Assembly: GCA_028571685.1 (NCBI GenBank)
Contig: CM053164.1
Coordinates: 41,466,501 to 41,530,500 of the forward strand
Source of the DNA: Heterohyrax brucei
Taxonomy: Eukaryota; Chordata; Mammalia; Hyracoidea; Procaviidae
Length of the DNA: 64,000 nt
Direction: 5' to 3'
Shown: in pieces, positions 55,196-64,000 of the stretch
Layout: each line of letters opens with the position of its first letter
How positions within the stretch are numbered: position 1 is the first letter of the stretch
Notes under the pieces: model-generated
The model's database searches: none
What the model saw: the letters and a program-made list of their open reading frames with translations, nothing else
What the model was told of the DNA's origin: nothing
Translations under genes and position numbers: made by a program

Positions 55196-56740
55196 CACTC
55201 ATCCTGAAGACAGCTAACACCCGTAGTAAAATGGTTGGACTGGTTTCTAAAGCTCATAGTTTAAAAGGATATCCAAAGGCAGTAGTAGCCTGTGTGAGTT
55301 ATCTCAATCTCCATGAAAGTCAGAAATTTAGATCTTAAAAGAATCACATGTATCTTCTATGATTCCCTCTTTTGGACCATGATTTTACTATAGAATCTTT
55401 GATCAAAAATGTTTCAATAAATGGTAATCAAACACCATCTTTCTTTTTTTCTTTTTTTTCCAGACTTTAGGTACAATACAGTGAAAGAAGTAGAGTAGAT
55501 ATATTAACAATATTAGTCCAATTATTTGAAAAAAAAACATTGAAACCACAACCCTAAGGTCTTTGAATGAAGAAATAAATTTCATGAGGTGTTTATATAA
55601 ATAGTACCTGTTTATGTGCTTTAGTAATTGTGTTTTGTAAAACTTCAGCTTTTTATATTGATTGAAATATAGCAACATTTATCCATTAAGGTATAAACTG
55701 TTTCTTGATAGAATATGAAATCATATTTTAATTTGTAAAATAATAGCTAAAATTTCAGACACTTTTCTGGTTATGATATTTACAACTTTGTTAAGTTTAC
55801 CAATAAGAACTTCTGGTTTGAGAGTAAAAATATTTAAACACATTAGTTAAATAATATATGGAAAGGAAATGACTTTTTATACCTAGAAAATGAAAGTTTA
55901 AGACATCAGCAATATTTCTACATAAAACTCCCAGTATTTTCTTGTTTATTTAATCTAATGTAGTCATTTTCTGTTTTACCTGATCTGTATCAGCTGCAGT
56001 CTATAAGGCTATTGGCTGAGAATTTTGGAAATCTTGAATCACAGTCCTTTTCACAACACTAATATTTTTTGTTGAGATATTTTGGTAGAACATTTTTAGA
56101 AAATCAGCAAAGATTTTCTTTTTGCAGAGGACAAAACTTAGTAATATTATGATTAATTTATAAAAAAATGCACTTAATAGTGAAGAAGTTATCAGGTCTT
56201 TTCACTATTAAGAATATTTTATAAATTAATTGTAATTAATTGTAATCTTATTAAGTAAATTTAATCTGTTGGAAAACTCTAGATAGCTATATTTCTAAAT
56301 ATAACCATTAACCGTATTTTAAAAGAACTTCAGACATCATATATAACAATCTTGAGGTATAACACCACACTGTCAGGGTGTAGCAAGATTATCAAGTTGC
56401 CAAATACCTAAGTGGTATAAAAATAACTTCATAGGTAAATAATTTGAATTCCCCAATGAAAGCATTGGCTTTGACACCAAATTTAAAAAATTAGATTACA
56501 GTCAAATTAGTAACTATGAAAAAATAAAAGGATGTTATAATATTACGTATTTGTTATAATATTATTATGCAGAAACGTAAGAGGAAATAGCTAATACAAA
56601 CCTTGACCCAATGAGACTTAGGCCCTTCTCTTGATGTTAACTTACGCTATGTAATTTATTAAATAGAACTTTTTAGCACTTTTTCTTTACAAAAAGATAT
56701 TTGTGGCTTATGAATTTTCAGAGTTGTCAAGAGTTTTTGT
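55196..56740. other. AT-rich intergenic sequence
   Basis: No recognised repeat or gene. Very AT-rich (for example 56150-56290 and 56480-56580). Confidence 0.6.
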
Positions 56741-58434
56741 TACCTGGTTTGGATCTGTGCCCTGGAGCAGTTGAGCCTACAAAACATACTCCAAGTTAGA
56801 AAGAGGAAGAAAGCTTATTAGGAGGTATGATACCACAGGAGACTCAACAGCAACACAGGCTGCTCTCCACAGAGTCTCAAAAGACAATTTTTACATCAGA
56901 ATTTATGTATCATTTCAGCAAGAAATGCTTTATGTTTTTAAGCACATAGCCCACAGATAACTGTATACATCACAAAATAGTCACAAGAAATTCTTTATTG
57001 AACTACAGATATGTACGTCAGATGTGCATGTTTATAACAGGCAAAGACAAAACTTATACAACAATTCCTCAGCTAGTGAAACTAGCCTTCCAAGTTCATT
57101 CTGAGATACAGAGCAAGGAAGAAAGTTGTGGATAAACAAAATGCCCAGCAGCCTTCTTAGCTGCTGTTTTCCAAGCTGAAGGCCATTTCTTAGGAAAGCA
57201 AAAAGAGAGGGGAGGCTAAGGTCACAGGAGCTGAGGGGTCTCTGTGCTGCTTTGGAAAGAAGCCAGTGCAGTGGCCAGAGTAGCTGGGGGAGTAAAAATC
57301 ACTCAACAAATTATTTAGAGTATCGTTACGGCATTAGTTACGTGAAGCTCTCAAGTACACATTTTGAAAAGAGGAAAATATGTTGCAAAGTATTAGGGTT
57401 ACAGTTTATGGGTTAACAAGAAATAACAATCAAGTTATTTAATCAAAAATCTTAAAATGAAACCCTTAGCTTTTTTCTTCCTTTTTTTGTTTTTTTCTTG
57501 TGACTTGGGTTTTGGCTCAGAAATCTTACTTTAGTGAGAAGCCAATCTGTTTGCCCTTGAGGCAAATTACACAAAGAACAAATTAATTCTTAACTCAGAA
57601 ATGAAAAACAATGCTGTTATTTAAACAGCGAAAATCTCAATTTTTTTCTTTCAGATAACATTAAAGTTCCTAAAAACTTCACAAATTAAATTATTAAACC
57701 TTTGTCAGACAAAATTTTTGACTACATCAAAATTTTTTCTTTTCAGTAAACCTCTTTTTCTTTAACTCATCTAGAGTGAGTAAGCAACCAGTAAGCAACC
57801 CAGAAATGTTTAGTAAGCAACCCAGAAATGAATTGCTGGAGATGTTAAGTTTTATACCCAGGGCCCAATGTTTTAGGGCTCACATAAACAATATACACTT
57901 TGTCTACATGTACGACACAATTTTTTAGACACCTCCTATTAAGAGTTTACAGATTTGGGATCCCCAGAAGTAGGGGCACAAGAAGGAAAAACAGTGAGAA
58001 GTCAGGAACGTGCTTGCAGAGCAATAAACCAGATTGGAAGTAAGATGAGGTGGGGCGGAAGGAGTGAAGGTCTCCAAGGAATGGAGTAATGTTGGCTGCT
58101 TCAACCTCCCAGACAATCACATGAGCTTGAAAGAGGTAACTTTGGTTGCCTCAATTTCCCTGATACCCTTAGGCCTATAGACAGGATGACTAGTCTCCCA
58201 GACAGATGGCCACTTGAATGGGCACTGATTCCCTGGTCTTAAAGCACCTCACCAAGGTTTCTGACCAGAGAGACAACAAGAGACCCCTCTCTCCATATAT
58301 GATGACACAGTGCCAGGTATTGCACCAGACAAGAGAAGGTACGGAAAAGACTCCCAGGATAGGAGTCAGGGTCCAGAATAGGTTCGATTGTAGAAACAGT
58401 GGGGGGATTCCTACACAAAGAGATATATCTTTTT
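56741..58434. other. Intergenic, mostly unassigned
   Basis: Contains a short local tandem repeat at 57778-57831 (AGTAAGCAACCCAGAAATG units, about 2.5 copies) and otherwise no clear family. 58110-58434 with 59991-60100 is the pre-insertion target of the L1 at 58452. Confidence 0.5.
57778..57831 (+). repeat. Short tandem repeat, about 19-base unit
   Basis: AGTAAGCAACC appears three times, twice followed by CAGAAATG. Confidence 0.8.
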
Positions 58435-58451
58435 AGAAATGAGAAGGAGGA

Positions 58452-59973
58452 CAGGTAAACTATGGTATATATACTCTGTGGAACACTATGCAATGATAAA
58501 GAACAACGATGATAGTAGGAAACATCTCTTAACCTGGTTTCAACTGGAGGGCATTATGCTGACTAGTCAGTGACAAAAGGACAAATATTGTATGAGACTC
58601 CTACGATAAGAACTTAAAAACAGATTCATGCGTAGAAGAAAAGACTCTTTGATGGCCACAAGGGTGGGGAGGGAGTAAGAGTGAAGAGGGAGGGTTTAGA
58701 TTAGATAACTAAACAGAAATTTGGTTGGGTGAAATTGGTGACAGCACACATTAGAAAGAAGATCAATAATAACTGGACTTCAACACAATTTGAATACGCC
58801 TCTCATCTTAACCCAATATTGCAAGGACAGAATAGCTGGGGTGGGAGGCCAGGGACCATGCTCTCAGGTGAAATCGAGGCCAGTTGGCACAGCTAGCATT
58901 TTGCTAATGAGGACTCTCTGCACCCCACATTGGTGAGTAGCATCTGGGGCTTAAAAGCTTCCAAGCTGCCATCTGAGGGTACAGCAAATGGTCCTAAATC
59001 AACAGGAACGGATCATCACTGAGGACAAGAAGGACATGGGGGAAAGAGAACCCAGAAGACAGAGAGACCCACGTGAGTTGGTCTCTACATCGACTTGTGA
59101 CTGGAAGAAGCAGATGGTGCCCAGCCACCACCAGTGATAGTCATGATGGACCTCACAAAATTGAGTCTCACTGGCAACATAAGAATAAATAGGGGTGAGC
59201 CCTGAGATCTCCAATAAAAGACCACAATTGATGGTCCAGGGTCTTCAGTGTTCCCCTGGGAGCATGGCCCCTGGGCCTGATGTTGCCCCTGTCCATAAAT
59301 CATGATGAAGGTCAACTTTCTGGACAGCAATGGATTGGATCTGATGATGCAGAGTGACCGTATCTTGTGGAAACTTCATGGTTCTATACATCTATAGGAT
59401 GTCATCCTGCTGATGGGTGGAGAGGAGGGGATAGGAGACTGTTGGGAGGATAGGACATATAAGGAGCAGAGAGGAAAGGTGTGCTGTCACGGGGCAGGCA
59501 GATCAAGAGAAGCTGCATATAGGTGAGCATGCGAATTTATACGGGAATGTACATTTTCATTCAATCATAATAAAAAAATACATATTGTTATGTATTAAAC
59601 TTTGTTCCCACCTCTCCCAAAAGTGCTATAACTCTTAATCCCTAAACCTGTGGTTATAATCCCATTTGGGAATGTGTCTTCTTTCTTATGTTAATGAGAC
59701 AATATTAGTTTAGAATGTATCTTAAGTCAATCTCTTTTGAGATATAAAGGAGATTAATCAAGCAAATGAGCAAGCAGAAATGGAAGAGATAGATGCCATA
59801 CCAGATGATGGTCTCCAAGGAACCAAGGAATAGAAGTGGAGAAGACATGAAGACCTTCCCCCAAAGTAGACAGACAGACAGCCATCCCCTAGAGCTAGCA
59901 CTCTGAATCCAGATTCCTAGACTTCTAACTTGTGAGAAAATAAATTTTTGCTTGTTAAAAAAAAAAGAAAGAA
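58452..59973 (+). mobile_element. L1 3' end with a 3' transduced LTR segment
   Basis: 58452-59578 is L1 (end of ORF2 and 3' UTR, same subfamily as 33200). 59579-59957 is non-L1 sequence starting near TGTTATGTATTAAACTTTG and containing AATAAA at 59938-59943, followed about 15 bases later by a poly(A)/AAAG tail. The whole unit is flanked by the 17-base perfect duplication AGAAATGAGAAGGAGGA (58435-58451 and 59974-59990). Confidence 0.85.
59584..59957 (+). repeat. MaLR-like LTR, cut at its poly(A) site
   Basis: Begins TGTTATGTATTAAACTTTGT and runs through AACTTGTGAGAAAATAAATT to TTTGCTTGTT, then poly(A). The U5 part (normally ending ..CA) is absent, as expected if it entered as part of a polyadenylated RNA. 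Confidence 0.7.
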
Positions 59974-61319
59974 AGAAATGAGAAGGAGGAACGAGGGAAT
60001 AACTGGTTAACATTATCTGAAAAATAGGAATTTTGAACATGATCAATATAGTCATCTCCCTCAACCATGAACAATTGTAGACCCAACAAGCTGGCCTCCC
60101 CTTCTATGAGCAGTCAACCCTCCTGTGGGTCACCCAGAGACTAGGAGCTACAGGGCTTTTACCTAGGACTTAACAGAATGACTGGCAGTTCTCCAGTCCA
60201 CAAAACCACTAATGTCAAAAGATCGAGCTGCTGACCACCTGAACAGAAGGAGTTAAATTGGGATAACTGGTTGGAGTGATGCAAATACAGTAGGGAGCAC
60301 AGAAAGTCAGAGAAGAGACAGAGGAGACCGGAGAGAGCTGCACAGTTCTATAACCAGATTATCAGAACTAAAAGGAAACTCTCACAACATAACACGAACA
60401 CTAATAATCCAGATACAGGACAGTTTGAGGGAAAGAGAGAGAGAAAAGCCAACAAGGGCACCTCTACTTGGTCTGAGAATAAACAACATCAGATGACAGC
60501 CTGAAACTAGGACACCAGACTGCATCACCCAGATACCAGCATAGGTAATGGACTCTTAAGGATTGATCAAAACTAAAAGATTTACAACAGGGAACCAGAG
60601 AAATTAATATGTAAATAACAACAATGTCAGAACAATAAAAGAGGAAAGAAGCAGTGTAGATATAGAACCTTCAAAAGCAGAGGAAAGCAAGGTCATACCA
60701 AGTAGATTGGCTCAAACTTAGGAATATTAGAATAAATTTCAAAGTAACTACAAAAAAAGTTAACAAGCTTACTCATCAAAATAAAGAAGAAAAACACAGA
60801 GTCTAAATAAACCCCAACTCTACAAAAACAAAAAGAAATGGAAAAAATTTAAAAAGAAAAGAAAAGAAAGAAATTCAGCACAGGAGAGTAAGGGGAACAA
60901 AGAAAACGTCAGCACTACAAAAGAAAAGAAGAAAAAAGACACTACAAAATGACAGCAACAAACTCACACCTACTAAGAATTAAACTGACCGTAAATGACC
61001 TGAATGCACTCATAAAGAGAGAGAGTGCCAGAATGGATTTTTAAAAATGAGGAGAGTGAGGTCCATCATATGCTGTCTGTGAGAGACACATCTTAGAAAC
61101 AGAGACATAAATCTATCAAAAATCAAAGGACAGAACATACATATGTATATATATCAAGGAAATGCTACCTAAAAAGGGCAGGAGTGGCAATATTAACACC
61201 AGGTAAAGTAGACTTTAAAATAAGATCCACCATAAAAGACAAAGAAGGGCACTATGTAATGATTAAAAGGACAATCAGTCATGAAGACTTAATGATAATC
61301 TATGTACCCAATGACAAGA

Positions 61320-61374
61320 GTTAGGGTTAGGAGTTAGGGACAGGGTTAGAGTTTGGATATGGATTAGGGTTAGA
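61320..61374 (+). repeat. Interstitial telomere-like (TTAGGG) tract
   Basis: Four perfect TTAGGG units plus variants in about 55 bases (GTTAGGGTTAGGAGTTAGGG, then ACAGGGTTAGAG, GGATTAGGGTTAG). It replaces or interrupts L1 ORF2 between IIYVPND and NFNSTEKRN. Confidence 0.85.
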
Positions 61375-62295
61375 AAACTTTAACAGCACTGAGAAGAGAA
61401 ATCAACAGTTCTAAAATAATGGTGTGGGACTTCAACACAACACTTTCGGTCATAGACAGAACTTCTAAAAAGAAATCCACCAAAGGTACAAAAGATCTAA
61501 AAACCACTACCAGTCAACTTGACTTCATAGACATATATACACCACTCCACTCAACAGCTACAAAGTGCACATTCTTTTCCAGCACCCATGAAACATTCTC
61601 AAGAATAGACCACAACACAGGCCATAAAGGTACCCTTTCAAAATCCAAAACATTGAGATAATACAACTTATTTTTTCTGATCACAATGCCATCAAAGTAG
61701 AAATGAACAACAGGAATACAAAAGGAAAAAATAATCAATTACATGGAAATTGAATGACAGTGTCCTTAAAAACCACTGAGAAACAGAAGAAGTCAAATAT
61801 GGAGTCAAAAAATTCTAGAATCAACCAAGAATGAAAACACACCATGCCAAAACCTTTCAGACACAGCAAAGGCAGAGCTCAGAGGACCATTTATAGCAAT
61901 AGATGCACACATCATTAAAGAAAAAAGGGACAAAATCGAAACATTAGCTGCACAACTTGAGCAAATAGAAAGAGAACAGCAAAAGAAGACCATGGCCACC
62001 AGAAGAAAGGAAATAGTAAAGATCAGAGCAGAAATAAATGAAATACAAAATAGAATCAACAAAACAAAAATTTGATTCTTGGATAGGACTGACACAATTG
62101 ACCATCACTGGCCAAACTGACAAGAGAAAAACAGGAGAGGACACAAATAATCCAAACAAAAAATGAAGTAGGGGACATTACAGCAGACCCAATTGAAATA
62201 AAAACAATCATAACAATACTATGGACTACTATGAAAAACTACACTTCAACAAATCTGAAAACTTAGGGAAAATGCACAAATTTATTGAAATCCAC

Positions 62296-62779
62296 TGTTT
62301 TAGTGAGCTAGTGCTGCTCTAACTGAAAAATCACAAGTGGATGACTTTTAAAAGAAAAGTTTATGCTTACACAGTCCAGTAGCCTGTAAGTCCAAATTCA
62401 GAGTGTCCACTCTAGGGGAAGGCTTTTCCTCTCTGTCCACTGTGGAGCTTCTTGGCACAGGAACGTCAGGTCTGAAGGACATGCTCTACTCCCCATGCTG
62501 CTTTCTTGATGGTGTAAGGTTCCTAACTCTCTGCTTGCTTCCCTTTCCTTTTTATCTCTTATAGGATAAAAGCTGGTGCAAGCCACACTCCAGGGAAACT
62601 CCCTTTACAGTGGAACAGGGAAGTGACCTTAGGAAGGGACTTACAGTCCCATCCTAATCCTCTTTAACATACAGCACAGGAAAATCACAAAATGGAGGGC
62701 AATCACACAATGCCGGTAATCACAACCCAGCCAAATTTCTACACCTATGTTTGGGGGGCACACAGTTCAATCCATGACA
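62296..62779 (-). repeat. MaLR-like solo LTR inside L1 ORF2
   Basis: 484 bases from TGTTTTAGTGAGCTAGTGCT to ACAGTTCAATCCATGACA, with near-identical 5-base flanks TCCAC / CCCAC. Confidence 0.82.
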
Positions 62780-62831
62780 CCCACTACCTACCTAAATTTA
62801 TGCCAATGATGTTGAAAATCTGAACGGACCC

Positions 62832-63266
62832 TGTTTTAGTCAGCTGGTACTGCTCTAACAGAAAATACCATGAGTGTAAGGCTTCATGAAGAGAAATTTT
62901 ATTGCCACTGTCCAGTAAGCCACAAATCCATTCATGAGTTATAAGTCCATTCAATAGGAGAAATTATCACAGTCTGGCAGGTTGAGTCCAAATTTAATGA
63001 GAGCATCTTAGCACAGGAACCTGAGTTCCAAAGGACATGCTCTGCTCCTGGCGCTGCTTTCTTGGTAGTATGAGGTTCCCACTCCTTTGCTCACTTTTCT
63101 CCCTTATATTCCACAAGCTGGTAGCTTGAGTCCTGCCTCACCGATACAGTTGCTACCCATTTTCCTTCATCACAGAGGTAAGATTCACAACTGTGGGAGG
63201 AACTGCACCATACTGGCACTCATAACCAAGTTAAATCAATACATACACAATGCAATCCATGACAGG
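62832..63266 (-). repeat. MaLR-like solo LTR inside L1 ORF2 (second)
   Basis: 435 bases from TGTTTTAGTCAGCTGGTACT to ACAATGCAATCCATGACA. Flanks GACCC / GGCCC. More diverged from the other copies and shorter. Confidence 0.8.
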
Positions 63267-63462
63267 CCCATACCAAGAGAAGACACTGAAAAGGTAATTT
63301 AAAAGAAAAACCTAGTGAAAAGAAAGAAAGAAAAAACCCTGGCCCAGATGGCTATCCTGGAGAATTCTACCAAACATTCAGAGAAGAGTTTATTACTGAA
63401 AACATTTTAAAACTGAGACAATGAAGGAATACTTCCAAATTCATTCTATGAAACCAGGCAAA

Positions 63463-63484
63463 GACACCACACACACACACACAA
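63463..63484 (+). repeat. (CA)n microsatellite
   Basis: About ten CA units within the L1. Confidence 0.9.
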
Positions 63485-64000
63485 AAATTATAGACAAATA
63501 TTTTTCACACACATAGGTGCAAAAATTCTCAACACAATTCTAACCAGTAGAATTCAGCATCATATAAAAAAAAAAAAATAGCCCACCACCAAGTAGGATC
63601 CATGCCAGGCGTGCAAAGATTGTTCAACATTAGCAATCAACCAGTGTAATCCACCACATAAATAAAATATAGGAATCACATGATCATCTCAATCAGTGCA
63701 AAGAAGGCATTTGACAAAGTCCATCTCCTGCTCCTAATTTTAAAATAACTCTTGATAAAACAGATATAGAAGGCAAATTCCTTAACATGTGGAAGACATC
63801 TATACAAAACCAACAACCAACATCATTCTTAATGGAGAGAGGCTGGAAACATTCCCCTTGAGAACAAGAACAAGACAAGATTGTCCATTGTCACCACCAC
63901 TATTTCACATTAGGCTGAGAATCCTAGTTAGAGCAAACAGGCAAGGAAAAGAAATAAAGACCATCTATATTGATAATTTAGAAGTAAAACTATACCTATT

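Larger units (their letters stand above)
60240..64000 (+). mobile_element. L1 with ORF2 remnant, split by two LTRs, runs off the window
   Basis: Endonuclease domain about 60945-61670 (LTVNDLNALIKRE, RAGVAILTPGKVDFK, KDKEGHYVMIK, TSQLDFIDIYTPLHST, FFSSTHETFSRIDH). A linker follows at 61800-62280 (RGPFIAIDAHIIKEKRDKIE, KIRAEINEIQNRINK). The reverse transcriptase continues after the LTRs from about 63270 (MIISISAKKAFDKV near 63680). Many stops and frameshifts: inactive. A telomere-like tract interrupts it at 61320. The upstream limit at 60240 is approximate. Confidence 0.8.

Noticed and set aside
56810-56870. Relation to 51100-51220 (TTTATTAGG..AGGAG..CTCAACA)
   Set aside because: The two stretches share only short words; too weak to call a repeat family.
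62296-63266. A provirus bounded by two LTRs
   Set aside because: Only 52 bases separate them, those bases look like L1, and each LTR has its own flanking duplication.
33200-64000. MAPRE3 or another cellular gene downstream of DPYSL5
   Set aside because: No reading frame in this half resembles MAPRE3 (no calponin-homology or EB1 domain). All longer frames fall in LINEs, LTRs, mariner or unrecognised AT-rich sequence. The gene probably begins to the right.

Overview
The window is mammalian nuclear DNA, almost certainly from an afrotherian and most like an elephant. The evidence is the repeat content: many tRNA-derived AfroSINEs, several RTE/BovB-type LINEs whose 3' tails resemble the SINE tails, and L1 elements whose 3' UTRs look like proboscidean ones. 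The species call is an inference from repeat families remembered, not searched.

One protein-coding gene is present: DPYSL5 (CRMP5), + strand. Eleven coding exons between 8313 and 30189 encode residues 88-564 of a protein that ends exactly at the family length of 564. All splice phases join cleanly. One intron uses a GC-AG pair. The 5' end (first 87 codons, promoter, 5' UTR) lies outside the window to the left, so 1-8312 is intron. The stop codon is at 30187-30189. A long 3' UTR runs to about 32.7 kb (AATAAA at 32674), or possibly to about 33.1 kb. The protein keeps the dihydropyrimidinase fold but has lost metal-site residues, as expected for a non-enzymatic collapsin-response mediator protein of neurons.

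Layout: 1-8 kb is an upstream intron filled by two RTE LINEs, one of which has a 5' inversion. 8.3-30.2 kb holds the DPYSL5 exons, with introns containing AfroSINEs, MIRs, a MER5-like element, an L1 3' end and two kinds of Tc1/mariner elements. 30.2-33.1 kb is the 3' UTR. 33.2-64 kb is intergenic and dominated by nested repeats: L1 3' ends, an old minus-strand L1 carrying two LTRs and a Tc1/mariner copy, solo LTRs, AfroSINEs, a mariner with a transposase remnant, a degraded retroviral env remnant, an L1 with a complete 5' end and an ORF1 broken by one stop, a third RTE LINE, an L1 with a 3' transduction, and an L1 ORF2 cut by two LTRs and a telomere-like tract. No second cellular gene was found; MAPRE3, the usual right-hand neighbour of DPYSL5, does not appear.

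I see no new biological system here. The most interesting observations are structural records of transposition: a 3' transduction ending at an LTR poly(A) site, a 3'-truncated but 5'-complete L1 with a target-site duplication, a twin-priming-like inversion in an RTE LINE, a composite mariner with three terminal repeats, and telomere-like repeats inside an L1 ORF.
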